From positions 124,001 to 188,000 of the forward strand of contig JAKSIJ010000001.1 of assembly GCA_024398875.1 (NCBI GenBank): a stretch of 64,000 bases of DNA, read 5' to 3'. The notes under the pieces are model-generated. The model was given only the letters and a program-made list of their open reading frames with translations, searched no databases and was not told where the DNA came from. Below are positions 8,901 through 17,526 of this stretch, one piece after another. The stretch's first letter is position 1. The number at the start of each line of letters is the position of its first letter. The DNA is from Fibrobacter sp. (GTDB lineage Bacteria > Fibrobacterota > Fibrobacteria > Fibrobacterales > Fibrobacteraceae). Position numbers and translations under genes: made by a program.

Positions 8901-9464
8901 CTACTCTATAACGGTTGCAGTAACCTGAGCGTGGCCCACTTTATCTAACCCAATATCCTTCCCTGCCGCAACGCTCAAATCGATAATGCGGCCATCCACA
9001 TAAGGGCCGCGGTCATTGACGCGAACCACTACACTCTTACCATTGTCTACACGGGTCACCTTAAGTTTTGTACCAAAGGGAAGACTTTTGTGAGCGCAGG
9101 TGTAATCATCCTGGTCAAAAACTTCACCGCTAGCAGTGAGCTTTCCGTCAAATCCGGGGCCGTAATAACTGGCTTCCCCCGTCAGTTTCATGCCAATTTC
9201 CGCCTTCTCATTGCTGGCATAAACCTTCTCTGGGTTCCGGACAAACCCCTTGCGAGCAGAAATGCTGGCCTTGCCCGCACAACCCGACATGCAAAGCAAC
9301 AGAGCGAATAACGCAACCGCAAGAATACAACGCCTTAGATTGCCACGGGCTACGCCCTCGCAATGACGTTTTGATAAAGCATCGCCCTCGCAATGACGTT
9401 CGGAAGAATAATAGCCGCTACTCAAAATCATACATGCTGTTATAGGTATTTTCCAGAATTTCAT
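8901..9464 (-). CDS. rlpA: RlpA-like double-psi beta-barrel lipoprotein
   Basis: The C-terminal part has the RlpA barrel: GEASYYGPGFDGKLTASGE, then SLPFGTKLKV, then NDRGPY with the conserved Asp, then RIIDLS. RlpA proteins are outer-membrane lipoproteins, some of which cleave septal peptidoglycan. There is no SPOR domain. A hydrophobic stretch ending LLCMSGC gives a plausible lipobox. The N-terminus is odd. The only in-frame starts (ATG 9464, ATG 9431, TTG 9425) lie upstream of two copies of a dispersed repeat (9334-9401), so the repeat is translated as about 25 residues before the signal peptide. The start overlaps the preceding lipoprotein gene by 47 bases. The stop is 12 bases before the MATE start. 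Domain call firm, start uncertain. Confidence 0.8.
   Translation of the reverse strand: MKFWKIPITACMILSSGYYSSERHCEGDALSKRHCEGVARGNLRRCILAVALFALLLCMSGCAGKASISARKGFVRNPEKVYASNEKAEIGMKLTGEASYYGPGFDGKLTASGEVFDQDDYTCAHKSLPFGTKLKVTRVDNGKSVVVRVNDRGPYVDGRIIDLSVAAGKDIGLDKVGHAQVTATVIE
9334..9401. repeat. Dispersed repeat, one full and one partial copy
   Basis: The full copy (9334-9372) runs from CTTAGATTGCCACG through GCTACGCCCTCGC to AATGACGTTTT. A partial copy (9381-9401) repeats ATCGCCCTCGCAATGACGTTC. A related copy in the opposite orientation is at 41317-41355. Both copies lie inside the 5' coding part of the rlpA-like gene. Confidence 0.7.
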
Positions 9465-11337
9465 CTTCCTTGCTCTTCACCTCGGCCTGCTTTTCTTCAG
9501 GCTTCTTCTGGAGTTCCTCATTGTACTGGCTAGAAAGTTTATCGATATGCTCCACGCTCTGCTTTACGCGTTTACGCAAGCGTTCTATTTCATCATCGCT
9601 AATTGTAAGTCTGCGATTCAGCAACTTTCGTGCCTGCTCGCCCCAAGGCGTTTTAGGGTATTTCTGCAAAAGGGTGTTGTAGGTGGTCGCAGTACTGTCG
9701 CCCCGCTCCGGATCCATCTGGAAATAAATGGCCTTCATATAGAGAGCCTGTGCTCCCGCGTTGGTATTGGGATACTGCTGATAAACGCTATCAAAAGCCA
9801 TAAATGCCGTAGCATAAGCGGAATCCACCAAATCCATCTGGTCCGGCGGTATTTCGGAAGCAACCGTCCACAGGCTTTCTGCCACCATGTACTTTTCCCG
9901 AGCCAAATCCTCTTCCGTCTTCACCGTCACGCGCATTCCCAAGTTCACCTGCGCCTGCTTGGCATATTCCGTATTGGGATACTTCTCGATAATCTGCTTG
10001 TAAATTTCCTCCGCCTTATCGGCATCCCCCATGTATTCGTCATAGATGAAGGCCTGAGCGTAAGTGGCTCGAAGAACAATGGCACTATCAGGCGAGCTTT
10101 CTATAATGCCCGAAAGTCTAGCCACGGCGCTATCCACTTCTGACAATTTGAAAAGGAACAGTTCCGCAATTTGGAATTCCGTCCCGAAGAAATTTTTTGC
10201 ATTGGGAATAGAATCCCGATTGAGGCTATCGTTCTTACCCCGCATGGCGAGGAGTTTTCTCAACGCCTCCGCACGTTCCTGACTTTTTTGGCTCCATTCG
10301 CAGCCATATTTAGACACATAGCTGCTATCGTAATAGACAACGGCCTGTTCATAGTTCAACGTTTTAGATTGTTCGTAATCACCTAAAGCAAAGTAACTGC
10401 GAGAAGCATACTCCGATTTTGCATAATCCGTATTAACCTTCTGTAATACGATAATGGCATCAGGGTACCGCTCACCTAAAAGTGTGATTTCTCCAATGCG
10501 CACAAGGTATTCCGGATGTTTTAACTCAAATTCCTTATTCTTGAAAAGTTCCTTATATTCATCAGCCGCAGGCAGGTAGATTTTCTTGTTCACCAGGCAT
10601 TCCGCAGCCTGTTCCCCTGCGGTCTCCCTGTCACGCACATTCAAAAGTTCAATCTCTTTTGCCTTGTAATGCTCGCGAGATTTATCCCAGTTTTCCTTTT
10701 TGTAGTAAAGTCCCGCCAAGCGGAAATGTGCCTTTCCTCGCATGTAAGGGGAACCCGAAGTATCGGCTAGTACCGCCTCCAATGCGGCGATAGCCTGGTC
10801 TGGAGCTTCCGACTGTTCATCCAGAAGAGAAAGGAGATTTAATCCCTGGAAATAGTAGGGATGATCCTTGTTCTCGATGACTGGTTCCAGAGCAAAGCGG
10901 CTGATGTTGTATTCGTGATTGCGATAGAGGCAATAGGCCCGCTCATATTCCACCGCCACGATGGAATCGAAGTCCGAGAAGTAGCGTTCATACTCATCGT
11001 ACTTGGTAATGGCCTTGCTCCATTCTCCCTTGTGACGATAGGATTCGGCAATGAGGAAAACGGCCTCCGCCGTGCGCTTGCGATTTTTGGGGAAGCGTTC
11101 CAAAACATGAGAACCCTTCTCGATGACCTTGTCATATTTTTTTGCTTCGTCACCAGAGGGTGTCGAAGCCGTTTCATCGGGAACACTATCCAGGCGAGCC
11201 TCACGCATTTCACCAGCTTCGTCATAAAGCCGTTCCGCATTAAACATGTGGTTCAAGTAAGCGCAGCAGGTGCAACCCTCCAAAAGGAAGATTCCGCAGA
11301 CAAGCAAAAACAGCGCTGTTAAACGGCTCTTAAACAT
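9418..11337 (-). CDS. TPR-rich outer-membrane lipoprotein
   Basis: The protein has 639 residues from ATG 11337. The signal peptide ends in the lipobox LLEGC, so it is a predicted lipoprotein. The rest is helical with many TPR or YfgC/BamD-like motifs, for example AEEIYKQIIEKYPNTEYAKQA and TPWGEQARKLL. The C-terminal 70 residues are highly charged and probably coiled. Such proteins often scaffold envelope complexes; no specific role is readable. An upstream in-frame start is rejected because TATATT with an extended TGC sits 8 bases before ATG 11337. It is the first gene of a minus-strand series running into rlpA, MATE and NRPS, and overlaps rlpA. Confidence 0.8.
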   Translation of the reverse strand: MFKSRLTALFLLVCGIFLLEGCTCCAYLNHMFNAERLYDEAGEMREARLDSVPDETASTPSGDEAKKYDKVIEKGSHVLERFPKNRKRTAEAVFLIAESYRHKGEWSKAITKYDEYERYFSDFDSIVAVEYERAYCLYRNHEYNISRFALEPVIENKDHPYYFQGLNLLSLLDEQSEAPDQAIAALEAVLADTSGSPYMRGKAHFRLAGLYYKKENWDKSREHYKAKEIELLNVRDRETAGEQAAECLVNKKIYLPAADEYKELFKNKEFELKHPEYLVRIGEITLLGERYPDAIIVLQKVNTDYAKSEYASRSYFALGDYEQSKTLNYEQAVVYYDSSYVSKYGCEWSQKSQERAEALRKLLAMRGKNDSLNRDSIPNAKNFFGTEFQIAELFLFKLSEVDSAVARLSGIIESSPDSAIVLRATYAQAFIYDEYMGDADKAEEIYKQIIEKYPNTEYAKQAQVNLGMRVTVKTEEDLAREKYMVAESLWTVASEIPPDQMDLVDSAYATAFMAFDSVYQQYPNTNAGAQALYMKAIYFQMDPERGDSTATTYNTLLQKYPKTPWGEQARKLLNRRLTISDDEIERLRKRVKQSVEHIDKLSSQYNEELQKKPEEKQAEVKSKEDEILENTYNSMYDFE

Positions 11338-11345
11338 ACGAGAAC

Positions 11346-11351
11346 AATATA
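11346..11351 (-). promoter_or_regulatory. Extended -10 before the TPR lipoprotein gene
   Basis: On the minus strand TGC-TATATT ends 8 bases before ATG 11337, with no SD in between. This suggests a leaderless transcript and separates this gene from the TPR/sigma genes upstream. Confidence 0.45.
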
Positions 11352-11376
11352 GCAATGTAAGGGGACAAAAACCCGT

Positions 11377-13089
11377 CTAGAACTCGTTCAGATACTGAGC
11401 GTAGTCGCAGAGTTTAAGGCCTGGCGGGAGGGCGTTCTTGTCAAAACGGACCATCCGGACTTCGGCGGACTGGCCAACGATACGGGCCAGTATTTCAAAG
11501 TTGTCCTGAGTCTCCCAGACGGCGGCATCCATAATGAGGCCGTCACCGCAATCAGTTTCACCCGTGCTGTTGCCAATGCCAGAAATTCTGGAATTCTGCT
11601 TCAAGAGGCGGGAGAAGATTTCGGGAGCAACACCCAAGTGGTTGGATTTTGCAGAAGAATCAAACACGACCACGTGAACTTCCCTAAAATGATTCAGAGA
11701 ATCAAACACTACCGTATAGGTGTGCTTGTAAGGAGGTTCATAGAAGGATTCCTGCCACACATTGGTCTTGATGGGCCGGAAATTACCCACAGCATACTTC
11801 TTAAAGAATTCGCCGGGCGTCGCGCCATAGCGGACCAGGTAATGCCCTAGCATCGTCGTGAAGTCGTGCTTTGTGGCGGGTTCCATGGCTTCACGCAGGC
11901 TGTCTACGGCACGGTTGAGATCGTCCGCCAAGCCTTCAGACCTTACCACTGCAGGCTTCGTAGCAATGGATTCCTGAATGCGCTGCTGGATGTCGGGATA
12001 TTCCGGATCCCGAGTCTGAATTTCGCGGAACTGCGCTCGGGCGAGATCGAATTCGCGACCCTTCAAGTAGGCAAGTCCCAAGGCCTCCCGAAGCGGAAGA
12101 TTCTCTGGATATTTTTCTACCAGCGGTTCCAGGATGTCGCAGGCCACCTGAGAGCGATCTTTAGGCGTGAGGGCAACACCAGTACCTGTACCTGGAGGAG
12201 ATTTTTCACCCAAGGTGGCAAGGGCCTGAGCAGCAGCGGCATTGTCTGGCAAGAAGGCCAGTATGCGCTGGTAGATTTTCTCTGCCGCATCAAAGTGGCC
12301 CTTATACTCCGAAAGGAAGCCTTGCAGCAAAAGAAGTTCAGCATCTACAGGATATTGCGAGAGGGCATATTCCACCACTGCAGAGCAACTGTCCAACAAG
12401 CCCTGGTCATGATAGAGTTTAGCAAGAGCGTCATAAGCCGCCGCAGAGTTCCCTGCAGACAAACTAATCGCCATCTTGGCTTCGGCAACGGCTTGAGAAA
12501 CGCGAGCATTTTCCGTCAAAAGTTTGGAGTACCACAAGCGAGTTTCATACAGCGCTGCCGCCTGCTCGCTTGCTTTTTGAGCCAATTCCAAAGCAGCCGC
12601 AGTATTCTTTGCCTTGTAGGCACGACGGCTATCCAAATAAAGTGCGATGCCAGAACCCGGAAACTTTCCCTGGAGCTTCCCCACCAGCAGATTCAAGCGG
12701 TTCTGTTCCAATTCCGTCAAGGAATCCATTGCAAACAAAGTATTCACCTCATTCCACTGGGCATACGCTAAATCAGGATAGAGAAGTGTCACGGCCTCAT
12801 AAAGTTCGTAGGCCGCCTGGTAAGAACCACTGCGGAACAAATCCATTGCGCGACGTATATCCGCCTGGGTTTGAGCCGGCAGTTGAGAAAGTTCCGCCTT
12901 CATGTCGGGAACATCGCCCGCCAATACCGATGTGCCCGCCGGCACACCGAAGGGAACGCTTGCTACCGAAATTTTGGAAGGTCCCATTTCTTGATAAATG
13001 CGGAACCCGGCAAAAGCGATTACCGCACCACAGCAAATGGCTAAAAACGTATATGCAGCTTTACGAGCAGTTGTACTGGAAATCGCCAT
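11377..13089 (-). CDS. Membrane-anchored TPR protein
   Basis: The protein has 570 residues. A single N-terminal membrane segment (AAYTFLAICCGAVIAFAGF) is followed by a long TPR region, with motifs such as AAYELYEAVTLLYPDLAYAQW and AEKIYQRILAFLPDNAAAAQAL. The last 170 residues form a separate domain that I do not recognise. It starts 11 bases after the sigma-factor gene. AAGGG sits 6 bases before ATG 13089 but directly abuts the ATG at 13095, so the second ATG is preferred. The close coupling suggests co-expression with the sigma factor, but no anti-sigma motif is seen. Confidence 0.75.
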   Translation of the reverse strand: MAISSTTARKAAYTFLAICCGAVIAFAGFRIYQEMGPSKISVASVPFGVPAGTSVLAGDVPDMKAELSQLPAQTQADIRRAMDLFRSGSYQAAYELYEAVTLLYPDLAYAQWNEVNTLFAMDSLTELEQNRLNLLVGKLQGKFPGSGIALYLDSRRAYKAKNTAAALELAQKASEQAAALYETRLWYSKLLTENARVSQAVAEAKMAISLSAGNSAAAYDALAKLYHDQGLLDSCSAVVEYALSQYPVDAELLLLQGFLSEYKGHFDAAEKIYQRILAFLPDNAAAAQALATLGEKSPPGTGTGVALTPKDRSQVACDILEPLVEKYPENLPLREALGLAYLKGREFDLARAQFREIQTRDPEYPDIQQRIQESIATKPAVVRSEGLADDLNRAVDSLREAMEPATKHDFTTMLGHYLVRYGATPGEFFKKYAVGNFRPIKTNVWQESFYEPPYKHTYTVVFDSLNHFREVHVVVFDSSAKSNHLGVAPEIFSRLLKQNSRISGIGNSTGETDCGDGLIMDAAVWETQDNFEILARIVGQSAEVRMVRFDKNALPPGLKLCDYAQYLNEF

Positions 13090-13100
13090 AGCCATCCCTT

Positions 13101-13949
13101 TTACAATTCCAGGAAGTCGGCAAGTTTTTCCTTGTGTTCCTTGCTCTTCTGCAAACGACGGAGAGTCTTGTTCTTGATTTGACGAACGCGCTCACGGCTC
13201 AGGCGCAAATCTTCACCGATGTCCTTGAGCGTAGTATCCTCGGAAGTATCCAGACCATAAAACATACGGAGGATTTCTTCCTCACGGCGCGGAAGGGAGG
13301 CAAGCGTTTCTTGAATTAGTTTCTTACGCTCTTCTTTTTCCAAGTCATCATTCTGACGGCCATCGGTTCCCAGCACATCCATCAAAGTACTTACGGAATC
13401 AGCGCTGCTACCGCCCACATCGTCGCCAATAGGGGCATCCAGAGAAATGTCCACAATCTTTTCCATCACTTCCACGATGTCCTTTTCGAAGGGAGCGAAT
13501 TCACTCATGGAAATGGTCTTATCGTAATCGCCGCCATTCAGCATAAGCTGCCTCTTGAAGCGATTTACCAGGGCGAGCTTGTTAGGCGGAATGCGAACCG
13601 AGCCCACCTGTTCAAAAAGCGCTTTTTGAATAGACTGGCGAATCCACCACACGGCGTAAGAGATGAACTTCACGTCCTTCTCCATATCAAAGCGCTTGGC
13701 AGCCTTGAAAAGTCCCAGGTTCCCTTCGTTAATGAGGTCCAGAAGGGAGAGCCCGCGCCCCTGGTACTTGCGGGCAACGCTTACCACAAAGCGGAGGTTA
13801 CCACGAATGAGGCGTTGGAGAGCAGATTTGCGGATTTCCTCCGTATCTCCCTTCCGGATAATCGTCAAAAGCGCAGCCTCCTCCTGAGGAGACAGCGTGG
13901 GGAAACGATTCAAGTCCCGAAAGTATAGAGCTTCGTTGAAATCACTCAT
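13101..13949 (-). CDS. rpoD: Sigma-70 family RNA polymerase sigma factor, primary type
   Basis: The protein has 282 residues with regions 1.2 to 4 but no region 1.1 or long non-conserved insert. This is the short form typical of primary sigma factors in Bacteroidota and relatives. Region 2 has GNLRFVVSVARKYQGRGL, then LLDLINEGNLGL and the aromatic-rich VKFISYAVWWIRQSIQKAL. Region 3 begins VRIPPNKLALVNRF. Region 4 has LPRREEEILRMFYGL and the helix-turn-helix LSRERVRQIKNKTLRRL. Family assignment is firm. Whether it is the housekeeping factor or a group 2 paralogue cannot be told from this window. Confidence 0.85.
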   Translation of the reverse strand: MSDFNEALYFRDLNRFPTLSPQEEAALLTIIRKGDTEEIRKSALQRLIRGNLRFVVSVARKYQGRGLSLLDLINEGNLGLFKAAKRFDMEKDVKFISYAVWWIRQSIQKALFEQVGSVRIPPNKLALVNRFKRQLMLNGGDYDKTISMSEFAPFEKDIVEVMEKIVDISLDAPIGDDVGGSSADSVSTLMDVLGTDGRQNDDLEKEERKKLIQETLASLPRREEEILRMFYGLDTSEDTTLKDIGEDLRLSRERVRQIKNKTLRRLQKSKEHKEKLADFLEL

Positions 13950-13981
13950 ACAAATCGCCTATTTTGCCCAAATATGGCTTT

Positions 13982-14278
13982 TTATACGGTTCCCGTCAAT
14001 TCCTTCAGTTTTTCGTAGGGGTAAATTCCCGAACGGTGGCCATCGCTGAATGACAATCCAACCGCATAGCGACCGATGGATTGTACCCGTTCCAACTTTA
14101 TATCGTCAGAAACCGTAGAATCGTCAAGCAACTTTTTCCCGGTCTGTTCATCCACACATAGAGCGCAAGGACAGGCGCAGCGGAGAGCGCGAATGGTGTA
14201 TATACTGCGGGTGCCATCGTTCCAATCAAAGCCCACACGGCCATCGGTTGTTCGAAATACTTTCTTCGGCTGGATCAT
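13982..14278 (-). CDS. DUF971 (GBBH-like) domain protein
   Basis: A protein of 98 residues with the DUF971 pattern: VGFDWNDGTRSIYTIRALRC followed by CPCALCVDEQTGKKLL and ending YPYEKLKEL. The three cysteines (C-x-C-x2-C) resemble a metal or Fe-S site. The gene overlaps mrp by ATGA (4 bases), so translation is coupled. DUF971 genes commonly sit beside mrp/apbC, which fits a part in Fe-S cluster handling; that role is inferred from context. Confidence 0.85.
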   Translation of the reverse strand: MIQPKKVFRTTDGRVGFDWNDGTRSIYTIRALRCACPCALCVDEQTGKKLLDDSTVSDDIKLERVQSIGRYAVGLSFSDGHRSGIYPYEKLKELTGTV

Positions 14279-15396
14279 ACCACCTCCACCGGCAATTCCG
14301 AAAAATCGAAATTGAAGTTTTTCAAGACGCCATCGCCCTCTTTTGCAAAAACGCTGAGGGTGCGAACCATTTCATCAGCAGCCTGCATAAAGGCCTTTGC
14401 CGATTCCGAGTTGGGATAGCGAAGTACTGCAGGCGTCCCCAAGTCTCCACAATCTGCCACAGCCGGTTCCAAAGGAACCTTGGCGATGAGAGGAACGCCG
14501 AGGCTATCGGCAATGCGTTTACCACCGCCTTCGCGGAAGATGTGATGGGCCTTGCCGCACTCATCACAGACAAAGTAACTCATGTTCTCCACAATGCCAA
14601 TGACGGGGACGCTTACCGCATCAAACATGGCAAGACCCTTGCGGCAATCTGCCAAGGCGACCTCTTGCGGTGTAGTGACAACCACAGCGCCCGCCATGGG
14701 GCAGTTCTGGGTGAGAGTCAACTGAATATCGCCCGTTCCTGGAGGGAAATCCACCAGCAGGTAATCCAGCTTCCCCCAGCGCACGCGGTTGAGGAAGTGC
14801 TGTATCATCTGACTTGCCATGGGGCCGCGCCAGATGGTGGCTTTCTCGGAGCCCGCAAACATGCACATGCTGACGATGCTCACTCCGCCCTTGGCTTCTA
14901 CAGGAGCGATGGAGTTGTCTTCAAAAACTTCAGGATCTTTGTCAATGCCAAACATGAGGCCCATGCTGGGACCATAAATATCTGCATCAAGGATACCAAC
15001 GCGGGCGCCAGAGAGGCTCAAAGCCATTGCGAGATTTGCTGTGACCGTAGATTTTCCTACACCGCCCTTACCGCTGGCCACCCCCACAATGTGGGAGACT
15101 TCGCTCAAAAAGTTGGGCTGTGCCTCTGCAGCAGGAGCGTCACCTACGCGACCCTGGCTAGATGTAAGCGTCACATCCACCTGAGTGGCACCCAGGCTCT
15201 TCACGATAGCGATGCATTGGTCCTTGAACTTGTCGCGAATGGGGCATGCAGGGGTCGTGAGTTTCAAATCGAAAGACACATGAGTCTCTTCAATCTTCAA
15301 GTTCTGCACAAAACCAAGTTCCACAATATTCTTGTGGAGGTCCGGGTCCTGGACCGCCTGCAGGGCACGCAAAATATTTTCTTCATTCAATTGCAT
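14275..15396 (-). CDS. mrp: Mrp/ApbC-type Fe-S cluster carrier ATPase
   Basis: A protein of 373 residues. The N-terminal MIP18/DUF59 domain (about 1-80) is followed by a deviant Walker A, GKGGVGKS, at about 109-116, then DADIYGPS, VDFPPGTGD and the C-x-x-C motif FVCDECG used to bind a bridging cluster. Mrp proteins are cytoplasmic dimers that carry 4Fe-4S clusters to apo-enzymes. ATG 15396 is chosen as the start. An upstream in-frame GTG would lie inside crcB and add nine residues before the usual beginning. It overlaps the DUF971 gene and follows crcB by 8 bases. Confidence 0.93.
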   Translation of the reverse strand: MQLNEENILRALQAVQDPDLHKNIVELGFVQNLKIEETHVSFDLKLTTPACPIRDKFKDQCIAIVKSLGATQVDVTLTSSQGRVGDAPAAEAQPNFLSEVSHIVGVASGKGGVGKSTVTANLAMALSLSGARVGILDADIYGPSMGLMFGIDKDPEVFEDNSIAPVEAKGGVSIVSMCMFAGSEKATIWRGPMASQMIQHFLNRVRWGKLDYLLVDFPPGTGDIQLTLTQNCPMAGAVVVTTPQEVALADCRKGLAMFDAVSVPVIGIVENMSYFVCDECGKAHHIFREGGGKRIADSLGVPLIAKVPLEPAVADCGDLGTPAVLRYPNSESAKAFMQAADEMVRTLSVFAKEGDGVLKNFNFDFSELPVEVV

Positions 15397-15404
15397 TTTT
15401 ATTC

Positions 15405-15767
15405 TCAACTTCTCATTAACCACAAGCCGGCGGCACAGGCGGCAAGGCCCACCACAAAACTTGTCAGCGCATAAACCACAAACATTCCCACCTTGCCACT
15501 CTGAAGGAGTGCGATGTTCTCATTTGCAAAAGTGCTGAAGGTGGTAAAGCCACCGCAAAATCCCGTAATCAAGAAGAGCTTCAGATTCGGAGAGAACCCG
15601 CCGCACTTCATAAAGAGTCCGGAGAAAATTCCAATGAGGAGGCAGCCGCAAACATTGGCGATGAACGTAGGCCACGGAAAGCCCGCCACCTTTGGAATCA
15701 CGAGGGAAAGAAGGTAGCGAAGAAGGCTACCCACCGCACCGCCTAACGCAACAAACAAGACACTCAT
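15405..15767 (-). CDS. crcB: Fluoride channel CrcB/Fluc
   Basis: A protein of 120 residues with four membrane segments. It has GGAVGSLLRYLLS near the start, the conserved Asn block FIANVCGCLLIG, and FCGGFTTFSTFANE with the phenylalanines that line the Fluc pore. Fluc channels are dual-topology dimers that let fluoride leave the cell; one gene suffices. The start overlaps the upstream ABC gene by one base (TGATG). No fluoride riboswitch is apparent before it, as expected for an internal operon gene. Confidence 0.95.
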   Translation of the reverse strand: MSVLFVALGGAVGSLLRYLLSLVIPKVAGFPWPTFIANVCGCLLIGIFSGLFMKCGGFSPNLKLFLITGFCGGFTTFSTFANENIALLQSGKVGMFVVYALTSFVVGLAACAAGLWLMRS

Positions 15768-17188
15768 CAGGCCTCACTCGAAGTTAAAGAGAACTTGGGC
15801 ATGCGAAGAAGATGGGTCATACAGGGGGGCCATTCCTCTTCGTAGTGGCTCACGAGAATAATAGTTGTTTCGCCAGCCAAGAGTTCCAGCAGGTGGAAAA
15901 TCTTTTCCCGATATTCGCCCTTGAGGCCCTGGGTGGGCTCATCCAGCAGAAGCACTTTTGGCGGGCGGATGGCGGCGCGGGCCATAAGGATGAGGCGCTT
16001 GTCGATGGGAGAAAGTTTGCGGAACCGCGCCGCCGAGTCGTCAAAACCGAGATAGCGGAGCCATTCCCGCGCCTTGGCTTTCTCTTCCCAAGTGGTGTTT
16101 TCCGCCTTGCAGAGGCCCGTAGTGAATCCCGTGCAGAGGACCTCGCAGAGGTCCAAATCTTCGCGGTACTGGAGGGCTAGTTCCGGAGAGAAGAATCCCA
16201 GTTTTGCCTTATGGTCCCACACATTGAGGCCATGGCCCGGACGTTCGCCCAAGAGGGTGATGTCGTTGCCGTAGATTTGCGGATGGTCGGCAGTGAGAAG
16301 CCCGAGAAGAGTGCTTTTACCGGCACCATTCTCCCCCATGACCGCCCAATGTTCGCCCTTGCGCACGGTCCAGCTGAGATTTTTAAGAACGTCGGTATCG
16401 CCGAAACGGACATTCACGTTTTTGAGGTCAAAGAGGATTTCTGCAGAAGCGTCGCGGGCAGTTTTATCGCAAGATGTTACTTCGCGGGCCCCTTTCAAAG
16501 GCACGATTTCGTAATCCTTCAACTCCGCCTTGGTGAATTTGGGTTTGGCGGTGGTTGCGGGGAGGGCGCCTTCGTAGGTGAAAAAGGTTTTGTTGGCGTA
16601 GACAAATGCGGGGATTTCCGGAATGAGTTCATCTTCGCGGGCGAGGCGCACCACGATGTTCACGCTGGATTTTTTCGTGAGGTCCAGCACGCAGTTGGCC
16701 AGGTGATTGCGGTATTCTGGATCAAGTCCGCCGAACAAATCGTTGAAGTAAATCCATTCAGGCGTTTCCATCCAGAGGCGGGCCAGAAGAACGCGGCGGA
16801 GTTCGCCATTGGAGAGGCTCAGCAATTTCCGGTCCAGAATGCCTTCGCTCAAATCGGCAATGCGGAGGGCTTCCTCCAGTTTGTCGGGATTGGTCTGCGG
16901 AAAAGGCACGTCGTCCACATAGCGGTCCGTCTGGAGGAAGAACTTCTTGTTCAAAAGGAGATTCCGCACCAGCGGGGCTTCGGCATCGTGCAGGCTGATG
17001 AATCGCTGTTGCCAGAAGGGAGCCAGCGCCTGCTGGATTTTCCGCTGCATGGCTTCGCTCATGGTGGAGACGTTTTCACGCTGGGCTAGAAAATGGGAAA
17101 TAACCCTGTCCAAATCTTCCCCTTCGGCGCTAAAAATCTGGACCTGAGGGAACTTTTCAATCAAAGCCTCAAAACGACCGAAATTCAT
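15767..17188 (-). CDS. ModF-like tandem ABC ATPase
   Basis: A protein of 473 residues with two ABC halves and no membrane segment. The second half has Walker A GENGAGKST (about 284-292), Walker B VLLLDEPTQG and the H-loop ILVSHYEEEW. Its GLNVWDHKAKLGFFSPEL block closely resembles ModF. The first half lacks Walker A but keeps a signature motif, LSNGELRRVLLARLW (from about 122), whereas the second half has LSPIDKR in place of LSGGQ. One complete composite ATP site would therefore form between the halves. ATG 17188 is used; it lies 6 bases after an extended -10 (TGC-TAAGGT). The function of ModF-type proteins is poorly known, with possible roles in metal handling or repair. Confidence 0.8.
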   Translation of the reverse strand: MNFGRFEALIEKFPQVQIFSAEGEDLDRVISHFLAQRENVSTMSEAMQRKIQQALAPFWQQRFISLHDAEAPLVRNLLLNKKFFLQTDRYVDDVPFPQTNPDKLEEALRIADLSEGILDRKLLSLSNGELRRVLLARLWMETPEWIYFNDLFGGLDPEYRNHLANCVLDLTKKSSVNIVVRLAREDELIPEIPAFVYANKTFFTYEGALPATTAKPKFTKAELKDYEIVPLKGAREVTSCDKTARDASAEILFDLKNVNVRFGDTDVLKNLSWTVRKGEHWAVMGENGAGKSTLLGLLTADHPQIYGNDITLLGERPGHGLNVWDHKAKLGFFSPELALQYREDLDLCEVLCTGFTTGLCKAENTTWEEKAKAREWLRYLGFDDSAARFRKLSPIDKRLILMARAAIRPPKVLLLDEPTQGLKGEYREKIFHLLELLAGETTIILVSHYEEEWPPCMTHLLRMPKFSLTSSEA

Positions 17189-17194
17189 AATCAA

Positions 17195-17203
17195 ACCTTA
17201 GCA
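17195..17203 (-). promoter_or_regulatory. Extended -10 before the ModF-like gene
   Basis: On the minus strand TGC-TAAGGT ends 6 bases before ATG 17188. It sits in the short gap after azlD and may start an internal leaderless transcript. Confidence 0.35.
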
Positions 17204-17205
17204 AA

Positions 17206-17526
17206 TTAAAAGAGCATGGGAATGAACCCGTCGATGCAAAGCACGGTGCAGCAGGAGACAATTGCCGCAATCACGAGACCGCCACCAAAACAGGCGGCAA
17301 TCACCGTAGTGACGAGGGCGAGAATTCCCGAAAGTCTGGATTCCGTGGCATAGAAAATGGAGGGCACCGTCATGGCCGCCAAAACCGTGTAGGGAATGTA
17401 CGCCAAAAAGGATTTCAGGAATGGGCTTTGCAGCTGCTTCTTCATGAGCACAAAAGGCACTGCGCGAAGCACGTAAGTCACACCAGTCATCACCAATAAA
17501 AAGCAGAAATAGTCTCTCAAGTTCAT
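17206..17526 (-). CDS. azlD: Branched-chain amino acid exporter small subunit AzlD
   Basis: A protein of 106 residues with three to four membrane segments. It has the AzlD pattern TYVLRAVPFVLMKK near the start and FLAYIPYTVLAAMTVPSIFY in the middle. AzlD pairs with AzlC to export branched-chain amino acids or analogues. It overlaps azlC by four bases (ATGA), so the two subunits are coupled. Confidence 0.9.
   Translation of the reverse strand: MNLRDYFCFLLVMTGVTYVLRAVPFVLMKKQLQSPFLKSFLAYIPYTVLAAMTVPSIFYATESRLSGILALVTTVIAACFGGGLVIAAIVSCCTVLCIDGFIPMLF

Noticed and set aside
14248-15474. A 408-codon plus-strand open frame
   Set aside because: Antisense to mrp and the DUF971 gene.
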